From NCBI GenBank assembly GCA_938010765.1, contig CALLVX010000024.1, positions 62,001-126,000 of the forward strand: a DNA stretch of 64,000 nucleotides, written 5' to 3'. The notes beneath the pieces are model-generated. The model was not told the DNA's origin. It saw only the letters and a program-made list of their open reading frames with translations, and searched no databases. Every line of letters starts with the position of its first letter. The stretch's first letter is position 1. Below, piece by piece: positions 1 through 9,271 of this stretch. Origin of the DNA: an uncultured Flavobacteriaceae bacterium (GTDB lineage: Bacteria > Bacteroidota > Bacteroidia > Flavobacteriales > Flavobacteriaceae). The position numbers were made by a program, and so were the translations under genes.

Positions 1-502
1 TTCCTTACCTGATATTGTATTATTAGATATCAGCATGCCGATCATGGATGGTTTTGAGACCGCAAAGTGGCTAAAAGAAACGCATCCCGAAGTTTTGATT
101 ATGGTTTTAAGCATGCAAGATGATGAACAAAGCTTAATTAAAATGATTAAAAATGGCGCCAAAGGATACATGCTTAAAAATGCCCGTCCCAATGATTTAA
201 TAATGGGATTGGACAAACTAATAACGCGGGGTTCCTTTTTTCCAGAATGGGCCACTCAAAAAGTAGTCACCTCTATTAGCGAAAATACCATAAACGCAGC
301 TCCCAAAATACAATTGTCGGAAAGGGAGCTTGAATTTCTCACCTACACAACTAGCGAAATGACCTATAAGGAAATTGCCGAAAGAATGTTCTGCAGTCCC
401 CGCACCATTGAGAATTATAGAGATAGCCTATTCGAAAAATTAGCCCTTAAATCAAGGGTTGGGCTCGCCGTTTATGCGTTAAAAAATGGATATTCAGTAT
501 AG
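1..502 (+). CDS. NarL/FixJ-family response regulator (5' truncated by window edge)
   Basis: Two-component response regulator. The reading frame is open from base 2 and reads LPDIVLLDISMPIMDG, the receiver-domain beta-3 strand with its phosphoacceptor Asp, so the gene starts upstream of the window and the first ATG inside it is not the start. The rest of the receiver follows (VLSMQDD, then GAKGYMLKN with the conserved Lys). The last 65 residues are a LuxR-type helix-turn-helix (LSERELEFL, MTYKEIAERMF, SPRTIENYRDSLFEKL). It converges on the hydrolase gene that ends at 536. The partner kinase is outside the window and the target genes are unknown. Confidence 0.93.
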   Translation, partial: SLPDIVLLDISMPIMDGFETAKWLKETHPEVLIMVLSMQDDEQSLIKMIKNGAKGYMLKNARPNDLIMGLDKLITRGSFFPEWATQKVVTSISENTINAAPKIQLSERELEFLTYTTSEMTYKEIAERMFCSPRTIENYRDSLFEKLALKSRVGLAVYALKNGYSV

Positions 503-535
503 CCTACGTTGCTATCTACAAGATTTGTCAGCAGT

Positions 536-1327
536 TTATTTTTTGGATAGAAAGGCCTTTGCCTTAAGAATAAATTCATCTTTAGTTTTCCCTTCATGAG
601 CACCGTGGGCTACATCTGGCAATACGCAAAGATCTGATTTGGGCAGGTTTTTCTTCACCCGAACGACCTCTTCAAAATCCATACCCTCATCATCATCGCC
701 CAATATAATCAATACTTCGGGTTTTATGTCCTGTAATTCTTCATTGGTCAATCGGACGGTGTAATTGAGAAATTGATCCATCAAGGCCTTTATCTTTTCA
801 TCTGTACCATGATCCGCTGCCAACCTTGGAAAATTGCCCCTATTTTCAAACGTAAAGGCCTTTTTATATGCTGGAAAATCATTGACGGTCCAGGTCCCGA
901 CCGCTCCGATGGTGATCATTGATTCTATCAAGAGCGGATTCATCAAAGCAAGCTGGTAAAGGATATCTCCTCCAAAACTAAAACCGATTGCTTGGATCTT
1001 GTTCAATTTCAAATAATGCACTAAGGAATTAACATCCTCAGCTACCGATTTTATAGATAGATCTTCCTTAAAGGCTTCCGATTTCCCATGCCCGGTCAAA
1101 TCAACCAGGTACACTTCATATTCCTTATCAAAGTCTTTAACGTACGGCTTCCATGATTTGGAGGAAAGCGCGTAGCCGTGCAAAAGAAACAAGGGCGTTC
1201 CGTCGCCATGCATTTCATAGTAGATCATTTTTCCATTGATCAAAACTGATTCAGATTTTTTCGGGACTTGAGAGAAAGTGGCGGTTGTCATCAATAGGAG
1301 GCTTATAAAGATAGGAGCTATTTTCAT
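536..1327 (-). CDS. Exported alpha/beta-fold hydrolase
   Basis: Serine hydrolase of the alpha/beta-hydrolase fold. Visible elements are the oxyanion HGYA region, the nucleophile elbow GFSFGG, an acidic residue after strand 7 (LGDDDEG) and a late His (DVAHGAHEG). The frame is open to 1381, but the ATG at 1327 begins a clear Sec signal peptide (MKIAPIFISLLLMTTATFSQ) and is preferred; the longer form would also overlap the upstream acetyltransferase gene by 17 bases. It is last in a three-gene run with the N-acetyltransferase and the FMN reductase. Substrate unknown; probably a small ester, periplasmic. Confidence 0.85.
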   Translation of the reverse strand: MKIAPIFISLLLMTTATFSQVPKKSESVLINGKMIYYEMHGDGTPLFLLHGYALSSKSWKPYVKDFDKEYEVYLVDLTGHGKSEAFKEDLSIKSVAEDVNSLVHYLKLNKIQAIGFSFGGDILYQLALMNPLLIESMITIGAVGTWTVNDFPAYKKAFTFENRGNFPRLAADHGTDEKIKALMDQFLNYTVRLTNEELQDIKPEVLIILGDDDEGMDFEEVVRVKKNLPKSDLCVLPDVAHGAHEGKTKDEFILKAKAFLSKK

Positions 1328-1364
1328 CGGGTTCACGAGTGTTTCATTTTTTAATGTAGGCATT

Positions 1365-2117
1365 TTAGATGTCGATATCAAAGTACTGTTTCAACCTGTT
1401 TTCAAATTCACTTTCCTCAAAATTCACTTCCTTTTCGATTCCAGACAGGGTAATTTTCAACTGCGTATTCGTCAGCGTCATCCTCCCGTTGGTCTTTGCG
1501 ATGGAGATCAGTTTATTCTTGGTAAAATGTGAATCTTTACTCGTCTGGTGAAATTCGCACCTTTCCTTAAATTCAGCAAGTTCTCGCTCTTCAATTCTGA
1601 AAATATACTGCGGTAGTAAATCATTGCTCTCCACTTCGTTTATTCGATAGTATCCCCTGTCATATGCATCAAACTGAAATTGACCAAAAGGATCCAATAT
1701 CCTTTGGCCCGTTTGCAGCGCCAAGGGTTCTAGTGAAAATTTTCCAAAACCCACATCAACTAAAAAATTTTGTGCTTCCAAGTGCACCACAATCGCCAAA
1801 TGGTCGTATTCTGGGCTGTATTCTTCATTTTCGGTATGAACTCGTGCCGAAATCAACAGTGCATCAAATCCTATTTTCAGAAGCAGTTGATGAAACAATC
1901 CATTTAGTTCATAGCAAAATCCGCCACGTTTTTCAATAATTACTTTTTGATAGATGGCATCTAATGAAAGACTTATTTTCTTCTTATAATGGATGTCCAA
2001 ATTCTCAAAGAGGATACTTAATAAATGTTGCTTTTGAAGTTTGAACAGGGTATTCCGGTTCACCCGTGGTGGATCGTGAAAACCGATTCTATCCAAATAT
2101 GCTTGCAGGTCTATCAA
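1365..2117 (-). CDS. Arylamine N-acetyltransferase (NAT)
   Basis: Cytosolic enzyme that moves the acetyl group of acetyl-CoA to arylamines or hydrazines. The Cys-His-Asp triad is visible: RGGFCYELN (Cys about residue 68), YDHLAIVV (His) and LVDVGFG (Asp). Length 250 residues fits the family. The only plausible start is a TTG at 2117, two bases after the stop of the upstream FMN reductase gene; there is no in-frame ATG near the N terminus. The tight spacing suggests translational coupling with that gene. Confidence 0.9.
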   Translation of the reverse strand: MIDLQAYLDRIGFHDPPRVNRNTLFKLQKQHLLSILFENLDIHYKKKISLSLDAIYQKVIIEKRGGFCYELNGLFHQLLLKIGFDALLISARVHTENEEYSPEYDHLAIVVHLEAQNFLVDVGFGKFSLEPLALQTGQRILDPFGQFQFDAYDRGYYRINEVESNDLLPQYIFRIEERELAEFKERCEFHQTSKDSHFTKNKLISIAKTNGRMTLTNTQLKITLSGIEKEVNFEESEFENRLKQYFDIDI

Positions 2118-2119
2118 AG

Positions 2120-2626
2120 CTAGTGAATTGATGCTATAACCGTATTTAAGTTTTTTTGAACCTCCATAGGTATTGTCCCATTTTCAAGCCAACAATGCAC
2201 GTCGGACGTATAGTTCATTCCCAGGTAATTAGCAGTTTCAATAAAGGGCATATGAAATCCGTTCTTTAGTTCTTTATCAGAACCGCAACTGATAACCGCC
2301 ATTTCTATACCTCTCAATTTTCTACCCGTTTCCTTTGCTATTTTCAAACAATCCGAAATTCTGTCAAAAAAGGTTTTCATGGTGCCGCTCATAGAATACC
2401 AATATACAGGTGTTGCAAATAGTATAATTTCATAAGTGTTTACAATTTCCTTGATCAATGGGTGAAAATCATCGTTCTTGTTTTTGAATTCATAATCGAA
2501 TTCCGCTATATTTTTTGTTTTCAAATCGATTACCGGGTAGCTTATTTTTTCACTGATGAACGAAACTATTTTTCTTGTATCCCCGTTGCTGTTAGAGCTC
2601 CCAAGAATTATAATTCCCTTTTTCAT
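2120..2626 (-). CDS. NADPH-dependent FMN reductase / flavodoxin-fold oxidoreductase
   Basis: Flavodoxin-like quinone or FMN reductase. It opens with the flavin phosphate loop ILGSSNSNGDTRK and has the FATPVYWYSMSGTMKTFFDR segment typical of this family. The frame extends to 2755, but the ATG at 2626 is chosen because an AAGGA ribosome-binding sequence precedes it and the protein then begins directly with the first beta strand (168 residues). It is first of a likely three-gene operon with the acetyltransferase and the alpha/beta hydrolase. Physiological substrate unknown. Confidence 0.85.
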   Translation of the reverse strand: MKKGIIILGSSNSNGDTRKIVSFISEKISYPVIDLKTKNIAEFDYEFKNKNDDFHPLIKEIVNTYEIILFATPVYWYSMSGTMKTFFDRISDCLKIAKETGRKLRGIEMAVISCGSDKELKNGFHMPFIETANYLGMNYTSDVHCWLENGTIPMEVQKNLNTVIASIH

Positions 2627-2894
2627 TTGTCCTTGTTGGTTTGCAGTTTTTAAATCAATTTTTTGCGTAGAAAAAGGAAGTAACTTTGGGTTGTCTGGCT
2701 GCCACCTGCTTAACAAAAAAGTGTTTCCAAGCTTCAGGGCAGTGGTCCTGGTCAAGAAAACCTAAACCTCTCATAAAGTCTTTGCTAGTTATGTTTTATA
2801 AACCTTCTCAGCTGAAGGCTTCTTTTCGATACTATATAAATAATCTCCAAGGCTATTTTCATAAGACGAAATGACATCCTTGATTTTTCCCTTA

Positions 2895-3672
2895 TCAATA
2901 TCTTATTTTAACCCAAGAATCTATAGCAAAAGCTTGGTTTAGCTCGCTCAAAAGCCTTTCTCTCTCTTGCTTATTACCACAGGCTACGGGTACACCTACA
3001 TAACTCAATTCTTCTCGTAAAATACCATCTGTATAGCTATGCCCAAGTGATTCGAGTTTCTCAATAACTGCCATTTTATTGCTAACATCTTTGAAAACGC
3101 CTACTACAATGACACAGTTCAAAGTTTTGTTAGGAGTTGTTTGCTTAACTTTGGTTACCACGACGGGTTCCTCTGTTCTAGTTTCAAGTATTGTTTTCTC
3201 TTCTCGTTGTAATAAAGGTTCTTGCTCTTTTTCTTTTACTACAGGAGTTACAATACTATCAGTAACTTTCTTTTGGGTTTCAGAAAGCAGTATAGATTCG
3301 TTATCGTCATTTATAAGTTTTGATATACTATCAGCAGCAACAGCCTTATTTTTTTTAATATCTGAAATAACTACCGCGGTGTTTATATCACTGTCGTAAG
3401 CATCTTCTACTTGAATAGTTGTAGCTGCATACGTATCTGAATTTGTAAAAAGATATTGGGAATCCTTCTCTTTATCCGCAATAAGAACGGACTCCACTTG
3501 CGGTTTACCCGATTCTGGAGAGGAAATAACTACTACTTTTTCCGTCGTTTTAAACAGAAATTGGTAGATAAAGACCGAGAAGATAGCAATTACAATTAGT
3601 GCAATTGTAAAATCCCATTTGCTTTCTTAGCAGTTTCAATATTGAGTTACCTTTATTCAAACGATTTTCGTC
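2895..3672 (-). pseudogene. Membrane-anchored SPOR-domain protein gene, 5' end frameshifted
   Basis: The C-terminal 75 residues (CVIVVGVFKDVSNK ... FAIDSWVKIRY) are a SPOR domain, which binds denuded peptidoglycan; a low-complexity linker precedes it. In frame but upstream of any good start lies a transmembrane helix (FTIALIVIAIFSVFIYQFLF, about 3552-3611). A TAA stop at 3627-3629 interrupts it. One frame over, the sequence continues as DENRLNKGNSILKLLR, so one extra A in the AAA run at 3623-3625 would explain the break. Without repair, only the GTG at 3497 gives a 200-residue protein lacking the anchor. The 5' end also abuts an unusual intergenic element (3671-3910). A sequencing error is possible. 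Confidence 0.6.
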
Positions 3673-3910
3673 ATACAGACAAATTGGCCCTGCACGAGAC
3701 CGCGAAGCATAGAAAATGAGTAACTTTCCTTTTCGCCGCAGGCCCGCCTACAATTGTCGGATAGGCCTCGGAGCAACTTGGTTGACGGTAGTCAATTATA
3801 AAACTCGGTAATCGGGCGCAATAAGTGTAACAACTAGTATTTCGCATTGTCTTTCCCTTACCATACTGCAATGAAAGCGTATTTTCAGTTATATCGTATG
3901 GAAAAACCAT
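3673..3910. repeat. Probable intergenic repeat element, no convincing gene
   Basis: About 240 bases richer in G+C than the flanks, without a recognisable domain in any frame. All three minus-strand frames are largely open, and the longest (3671-3910) encodes an odd Cys-rich peptide with no signal or fold, which is typical of interspersed elements miscalled as genes. The element runs straight into the broken 5' end of the SPOR gene, so it may have displaced that gene's start and promoter. Repeat status is inferred from appearance; no second copy was seen in this window. Confidence 0.35.
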
Positions 3911-3942
3911 AATTGTAAATGAATACTACTAGCGGCCACCCT

Positions 3943-5013
3943 ATGAAGAAACTAATAATGCGTTACTTTCTGTGTTTGACAACCATCGTTGCAAGCGGTC
4001 AAATCAATAAAGAAGTCTTTGAATTTGAGTATGAAAACACGGTACTCAATGGCGTATTGAACACGCCCAAAAATAAGATTCCCAAAGGGTTGGTGCTTAT
4101 GGTACATGGTTCAGGACAAACCAATTCCGTCGCCCAAGAATGGCACTATGACATACGGGCACAATTCGTAAAATCGGGATATGCCGTTTATATGTGGGAT
4201 AAAATGGGATGTGGTAAAAGCGGAGGTGCTTTCGATTACAACCAATCTGTACAAAGCAGTGCCCAAGAAGCCATAGCCGCTATCAAAGCTTTACAACAAA
4301 AACAAATACCCGGTGCTGAAGAAATTGGACTTTGGGGCATTAGCAGGGGCGGTTGGATCAACCCATTGATCATTAACCAATATGATGGAATCAAATTTTG
4401 GGTATCGGTCAGCGGAGTTGATGACAAAGAGAATTTTAAATACTTACTTGCCGAAAACCTACGAATTAATGGACATCCCAAGGATACGGTACAGTTACTA
4501 GTTGATGAATTGCAAGAGGGGGTTCGCCTAACGCATACCGGTGAAAGCTACGAAACCTATCTAGCGGCCACCAAAAACATCAGAAAAAATGATTTTTTGA
4601 CACGGTTTAACAATGGGACAAGTATTACGGAAGAGGGCTACTATGCGTACCAAAAATCATTTATGAAAGAAACGCTCGACAAAGCCTCCGGTCTGGTCGT
4701 ATATGTAAAAGATTTTGAGAAAATCCTAGCGAATGTAGACTGTCCCGTTTTGGCATTGTTCGGAGAGAAGGATATGAACGTAGATTGGACCAAAACCAAA
4801 ACTTTATATGAGAGCACACTTGGTCGAAATACAGCCTTGACCATCGCATCGTTCCCGGATTGCAATCATAATATGTTTAAATGCGATACTGGCGGTTTTT
4901 ATGAGATTCAAGACGATAAGTTACCATGGGACCGGTGCGATGGCGTTATTGACACCATGGCGAATTGGCTGTTAGAAATGGAACAAACTACCAATACACC
5001 GAAAATGCCATAG
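3943..5013 (+). CDS. Exported alpha/beta hydrolase (dienelactone-hydrolase-like)
   Basis: Secreted serine hydrolase. A short Sec signal (MKKLIMRYFLCLTTIVASGQ) is followed by the HGSGQTN oxyanion region, the nucleophile elbow GISRGG (about residue 138), an Asp in FGEKDMNVDW and a His in CNHNMF. The frame is open from 3919, but the ATG at 3943 places the signal peptide at the N terminus. The gene stands alone between the intergenic element and the DoxX remnant. The family includes acyl esterases and peptidase-like hydrolases; the substrate cannot be read from the sequence. Confidence 0.85.
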   Translation: MKKLIMRYFLCLTTIVASGQINKEVFEFEYENTVLNGVLNTPKNKIPKGLVLMVHGSGQTNSVAQEWHYDIRAQFVKSGYAVYMWDKMGCGKSGGAFDYNQSVQSSAQEAIAAIKALQQKQIPGAEEIGLWGISRGGWINPLIINQYDGIKFWVSVSGVDDKENFKYLLAENLRINGHPKDTVQLLVDELQEGVRLTHTGESYETYLAATKNIRKNDFLTRFNNGTSITEEGYYAYQKSFMKETLDKASGLVVYVKDFEKILANVDCPVLALFGEKDMNVDWTKTKTLYESTLGRNTALTIASFPDCNHNMFKCDTGGFYEIQDDKLPWDRCDGVIDTMANWLLEMEQTTNTPKMP

Positions 5014-5110
5014 AAACGCTCTTTTCAATGCCGGGTGTTTATGTTCTATCGTTATTCGATCGAAAAAGTACATGATGTATGCAAGCAACCCCGCTTTTTA
5101 ATAAAGTGAT

Positions 5111-5427
5111 CTAAACACCCTCATCAATAGAAAGTTTCCCTGCCCCATTGAATAGAAGAAAGAGGCTCATTGCCAACATTACGGAAGCGGGCATAGTTTT
5201 ACCGATGCCATGCCCTGCGGGCACATGATACACAAATGCCGCGACCAAAAAGTAAATCACCAAGGGAATCGCTGCCAGTCGTACTTTCCAACCCAAAGTT
5301 TCTAGAACATAGGCGATAAAAATACTCCAAGAGGCCAAATAGGTAAAGAACAACGGAGCCGGAAAGTGCATACCACTAGGTTCTTCGAAAATTTCTCAAT
5401 GATGTTTGCTAAATATACCTGTTCATT
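5111..5427 (-). pseudogene. DoxX-family membrane protein remnant
   Basis: The frame 5111-5371 encodes the C-terminal two-thirds of a DoxX-like membrane protein (FPAPLFFTYLASW, VRLAAIPLVIYFLVAAFV, LFNGAGKLSIDE). The family is normally about 130-150 residues with four helices; here the first helix and its start are missing. Just upstream, in a different frame (about 5380-5427), the translation QVYLANIIEKFSKN resembles the usual DoxX N terminus. This suggests an internal deletion of about 40 codons with loss of frame. An 86-residue product from the ATG at 5371 is possible but unlikely to work. Confidence 0.55.
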
Positions 5428-5568
5428 AAGCGCCAAAATAAGGTGCAAGGTGAAAATAATATGAATGAATACAGGCGCGTACCTTTTGAATCGGTTTCAT
5501 TTGTCAAGGATCTTAAAAATCATACGGCAGTTTTGTTGTGCTTAGCATAAGACCATCTTTCAACAGTT

Positions 5569-6171
5569 TTACAAATCGTCTAACAATTTATTGAATTCCA
5601 CAATAAACCCGTCTGCATCATAAAATTTACTGACCATCACCCTAGTAGGTGCTTTGCCATCATAGGAGGGGTATTCGACTAAGGTAGGTTCTCCCAATAT
5701 CTCTATATTTGCCACCTTGCGTATCTTTGCAAATTGCTCCGCTTGGTTTTTACTATTAAACAGCAAAACGATATTCTGCGGGGTAAAACCCTCTTTTCGA
5801 ATCGGCTTGTCTATCTTAAATTCGCTTTCATAGTCATATTCTAATAAGCCAAGTACGCCTGAAAATTTTGTAGTAGCCTTTAAAAATACGAGGCGCAATA
5901 CCTGCTCACGTTCAGGTGCATCGGGGTGCGGTCTTTTAATCAGGTTATCATAAATCACTTCCATTCCAATGGCATCGCGGTATAGTTTTAGGGACTCCTT
6001 TACATCTCGAACAATCAAAGTAGTTCTTCGAAATATCAGGGGAAGATCTTTTGGCTGAACTAGTTCCTCTTTTACGTGTTTTTCTACTGTTTGCCCTGTT
6101 TGGGTCGACTGTGCCATACAAATGGGAAGTACCGTTAAAAAAAATAGGATCGATAGAAGTGAACGTTTCAT
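5569..6171 (-). CDS. Exported VOC-family (glyoxalase-fold) protein
   Basis: Single vicinal-oxygen-chelate domain (about residues 40-195: RTTLIVRDVKESLKLYRDAIGMEV ... FYDADGFIVEFN) behind a Sec signal peptide (MKRSLLSILFFLTVLPICMAQ). The ATG at 6171 is chosen because it starts the signal; the frame is open to 6213. It is last gene of the eight-gene minus-strand operon that begins with the cytochrome c at 13402. VOC proteins include dioxygenases, isomerases and binding proteins. It has the C-terminal VEFN acidic residue common to metal-binding members, but the reaction is unknown. Export is unusual for the family and matches the exported flavoenzymes upstream. Confidence 0.8.
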   Translation of the reverse strand: MKRSLLSILFFLTVLPICMAQSTQTGQTVEKHVKEELVQPKDLPLIFRRTTLIVRDVKESLKLYRDAIGMEVIYDNLIKRPHPDAPEREQVLRLVFLKATTKFSGVLGLLEYDYESEFKIDKPIRKEGFTPQNIVLLFNSKNQAEQFAKIRKVANIEILGEPTLVEYPSYDGKAPTRVMVSKFYDADGFIVEFNKLLDDL

Positions 6172-6240
6172 TTGTATTGATTTAAGTGATTTATGAAAAT
6201 TACCGCCCTGCAACCTTGGTAACCGAAAATCGGCGCGGTC

Positions 6241-6702
6241 TTACTTGTTCAACATTTGATACAGGACCACCAAGTGCCCATCAAAATCGGTAAAAGCCTG
6301 TTCTATAAATGCAGCATATTCATTTTCGTCTTTCTTGATATCGGTAGTCGCGAGTCCGAGCGCCTTTATGTTTTCGATTACGCCTTTCAAATCATTTACT
6401 TTAATGACCGACGCCGTCATTTTGATCCCTTCTTGTTTTGGTAAGGATACCCCACGAACCTCTGTAAGCGCAAAGGTGCGTTCTTGTGAAGGGCTATCCA
6501 TGGTGGCAAAGTTTAGTTTCGCCTCTTTTGGAATGTTGAAAACGGGATAGGAGAACGAATCTTCCGCAGAGGGTTCAATATAATTGATGGTAAACCCTAA
6601 GATATCGCGATATACTTTTAAAGATCTTTCCAAATCTGCCACCACTAGGGTGATTCTTTTATACAATACAGACATAAAACTCGTATTAGTGTTAGTAGTC
6701 AT
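6241..6702 (-). CDS. VOC-family (glyoxalase-fold) protein, cytosolic
   Basis: A 153-residue protein made of one VOC domain (KRITLVVADLERSLKVYRDILGF ... FTDFDGHLVVLYQ) without a signal peptide. The ATG at 6702 lies inside the last codons of the two-domain VOC gene (11-base overlap), so translation is probably coupled; an internal ATG at 6675 is an alternative. It sits between two other VOC genes in the operon. The usual second metal-ligand Glu is replaced around VVLYQ, so it may bind rather than turn over a ligand. Function unknown. Confidence 0.8.
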   Translation of the reverse strand: MTTNTNTSFMSVLYKRITLVVADLERSLKVYRDILGFTINYIEPSAEDSFSYPVFNIPKEAKLNFATMDSPSQERTFALTEVRGVSLPKQEGIKMTASVIKVNDLKGVIENIKALGLATTDIKKDENEYAAFIEQAFTDFDGHLVVLYQMLNK

Positions 6703-7693
6703 TTACAAATTCAATAAACTCTATCCATACCCCATCTGGAGACCGTACGGAAAAAATCTTGAGATTCCCATAGGGAGGCACATAGACCTTTTCTATTGCT
6801 GAATTTAACTCAACTCCCCTTTCTATCAATGTTGTTGCATATGCTTCGGCATTCCGTACCGGAAAGCGATACAGTAGTATACCAAGGTTCGGCGGAACCG
6901 CTAAACGCGAACAGTCCTTGCCGTTTAGCTCATTGGTCTTAATATATTCTATGGAGCCGAAATTGTTTATGTCGGGACGAACAATATCGATCGGTACCGT
7001 AATATCCTGATTCATATTCGGAGGAATTCCGATGACATTATGCCCAGTCTTTCTATCCAGACCGGGAGTTTGAAAGAACATTTCAAAGCCCAGTTTATTT
7101 ACGAAAAAATCATAGGAATCTTTCATATCCCGAATGATGACCGATGAATTAAAAATGCGGCTGGTCTTCTTCATATGATCAAACCCTTCCAAGGGCGGTG
7201 CATATCGTTGCATGAAGGCAATGACAATGCCATCGGGGCCCTTCATTAAAACCTCTGAAACATCGTAGGGGCCGAAGGTATAGCGCAAAGGATCTGAAAA
7301 CCCGTTCCAACCTTCGGCCTGTAGTTCCCGATATAATTCATTCATATCGTGGGTTCTGATATTAATATCGAAAATGCCTCCTGTATCCCAAATGTAAGCA
7401 GCTGAACGTATCTGCTGTTGTGCTACATTTTTGAATTGCACCAACCGTAAAAACCCTTCATGATCGCCTTCATTTTGTAAAAGTGCCTCTTCAATTTCGA
7501 CTTGCTCAGGCAAATGCCATAACTTTTTTAATACCGAATCACTTTTAGCCCTGCTTACGGTTACCCAACCGCATACCTTTTCAAAAAAATCAATGCTACG
7601 CTCCATATTGGAAACACTGAAAATAACTTCTTGAAAACCTTTTATAGGGGAATCTTCTGATGAAAAACGAAGATTGTGTTTAAATTCGGTCAT
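6692..7693 (-). CDS. Two-domain VOC-family protein
   Basis: A 333-residue cytosolic protein with two glyoxalase-fold repeats: about residues 17-145 (GFQEVIFSVSNMERSIDFFEKVCGW) and 160-330 (SVIIRDMKDSYDFFVNKLGFEMF ... RSPDGVWIEFIEF). Two fused modules can form one active site, as in extradiol dioxygenases and some isomerases. The final Glu of each half (WIEFIE, and FGPYD in the first half) is only partly consistent with metal binding. It follows the flavin amine oxidase gene by 21 bases and overlaps the next VOC gene, so it belongs to the operon. Reaction unknown. Confidence 0.82.
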   Translation of the reverse strand: MTEFKHNLRFSSEDSPIKGFQEVIFSVSNMERSIDFFEKVCGWVTVSRAKSDSVLKKLWHLPEQVEIEEALLQNEGDHEGFLRLVQFKNVAQQQIRSAAYIWDTGGIFDINIRTHDMNELYRELQAEGWNGFSDPLRYTFGPYDVSEVLMKGPDGIVIAFMQRYAPPLEGFDHMKKTSRIFNSSVIIRDMKDSYDFFVNKLGFEMFFQTPGLDRKTGHNVIGIPPNMNQDITVPIDIVRPDINNFGSIEYIKTNELNGKDCSRLAVPPNLGILLYRFPVRNAEAYATTLIERGVELNSAIEKVYVPPYGNLKIFSVRSPDGVWIEFIEFVNDY

Positions 7694-7714
7694 ATACTAT
7701 AATTAAGTTTAAGG

Positions 7715-9208
7715 CTATCCTAGGAGATCCAACATTTCAAAAGCGGCGCGTTCTCCTGATTCCATTGCACCTTCCATGCCCCGATTAACGACGGCGGTAT
7801 GTTCTCCTGCAAAATGAATTCTGCCATTGGGTTTGGCCATATGCTGTGCAAATTCGGTTATTTGCCCTGGTTTCCAATAGGCATACGCGCCACCTGCATA
7901 GGGGTTGTTGACCCACGTCCAATAATAGGTAAACCTCAAGGCCCCTTTTAAGCTTGGTCGCATGGCTTCAAGTGTTTTTGTGACCGTCGTAACTGCCGCT
8001 TTTTCGTCCATCTTATCGATTTCGAGAGCGACATTGCTGTTGAGATACGCTACACAACTCGTCACCTTATCCGGATCTACAGGGTCATTTTTCAAGGCCA
8101 TAAAACGCCCTGCAAGTGTGTCGCTCCACATACTTGGTGGGAGCCCATCTTCTTCCCAATACTTTCGCGTAGGTACAAAATGAATCTGTACACAGGGAGT
8201 ATAGGATAATTCTTGAAACGCCTTGTTTTGTATACTTTCCGGACTAGGTGACATTTTGATTCTGCGCAAGGCAGATGCGGGCAGGGTACACAGTGCATAA
8301 CGAGCCCGTAATTTTTTGTCGCTCGCCAAGGTAATGGTTACCCCATCTACTTCCCCTACAATTCCCTTTACCGGCGACTCGAAAAGCACCTCTTGTTTCA
8401 AAGCAGCTCCCATGGCCTCGGGAATACGTTGATTACCGCCTACCGCAGCCCCTCCTTCCCCGTTAAAAGCGGCTTGTTGGGTAATAAAATTAAGAATCTG
8501 AAAGTACATTAATACAGAGATGCTCTTACCATCCACTCCATAACTTGAATTTGTCGCAACGGCCAATTTAATGGCTTCATCAGAAAAACCCTCTTCTTTA
8601 AGCACATCGTATACCGATCGGTCCCATTTTTGAAATTCGGGAGTGCGCCAAGCCGTTAGGTCATTTTTAGGTAGGGGATTGAGTTTGCTATAAACAGACC
8701 AGGCGGAAGAGGTCGGCGACCCTTTCCGAAACCCTTCCGGATGCGGATTCTCTGCGTGGCGCTCCCATTGCTCAGGAAGAATAAGATTATTATTTACGGC
8801 ATAGAGGATTTCTCCTTTTCTAGGTTCCGTTCTCGGACGGTATTCTCCAATTTCAACACCGTATTGCTGGGCGGCATTCAGCAATCGAGCATACCCGCCT
8901 CCTATTCCGTTTGCTCCCAATTCGGGATGTCCGGGAACATTTTCTTCTTTGGCGGTATGCACCCTGCCTCCAAACCGATCGGTAGCTTCGACCACTTTTA
9001 CCTTGAAACCTGCCTGCTCAAGAAGCAAAGCAGCATTGAGACCAGAAAGACCGGCTCCTAAGATAATAACATCTGCATCGAACGAATTTTTGCCCGCGTT
9101 TACACAAGAGTTAAGACCGAAATAAAACGGAGCGGCGGCAAGTAATAAGCCACTTTTTTTGAGCATCTCTCGACGATCTAACTGCTGCGGATTTGCCTTC
9201 TTCTTCAT
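7715..9208 (-). CDS. Tat-exported flavin amine oxidase family protein (copy 1)
   Basis: FAD oxidoreductase of the monoamine oxidase/phytoene desaturase superfamily, 497 residues. The N terminus carries a twin-arginine motif (DRREMLKK), a hydrophobic stretch and a possible lipobox (LNSC), so it is folded before export and probably anchored outside the inner membrane. The FAD dinucleotide motif is VIILGAGLSGLNAALLLEQAG with RFGGRVHT, and the C-terminal FAD site is FAGEHTAVVNRGMEGAMESG. It is paralogous to the gene at 11268-12773. With a c-type cytochrome at the head of the operon it may act as a dehydrogenase rather than an oxidase (inference). Substrate unknown. Confidence 0.88.
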   Translation of the reverse strand: MKKKANPQQLDRREMLKKSGLLLAAAPFYFGLNSCVNAGKNSFDADVIILGAGLSGLNAALLLEQAGFKVKVVEATDRFGGRVHTAKEENVPGHPELGANGIGGGYARLLNAAQQYGVEIGEYRPRTEPRKGEILYAVNNNLILPEQWERHAENPHPEGFRKGSPTSSAWSVYSKLNPLPKNDLTAWRTPEFQKWDRSVYDVLKEEGFSDEAIKLAVATNSSYGVDGKSISVLMYFQILNFITQQAAFNGEGGAAVGGNQRIPEAMGAALKQEVLFESPVKGIVGEVDGVTITLASDKKLRARYALCTLPASALRRIKMSPSPESIQNKAFQELSYTPCVQIHFVPTRKYWEEDGLPPSMWSDTLAGRFMALKNDPVDPDKVTSCVAYLNSNVALEIDKMDEKAAVTTVTKTLEAMRPSLKGALRFTYYWTWVNNPYAGGAYAYWKPGQITEFAQHMAKPNGRIHFAGEHTAVVNRGMEGAMESGERAAFEMLDLLG

Positions 9209-9271
9209 GTGTTACTACTTTTGGTTGGATAGGACAGCCAAATTATTTGCAATTCTTTATAAAACATGTAC

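Noticed and set aside
3671-3910. 79-residue minus-strand reading frame
   Set aside because: Cys-rich, no domain, all frames open over a G+C-richer element; better explained as an intergenic repeat.
5569-7693. VOC proteins as the methylmalonyl-CoA epimerase for the propionyl-CoA route
   Set aside because: They carry export signal, two-domain structure or lost ligands and sit in another operon; epimerases are short single-domain cytosolic proteins.
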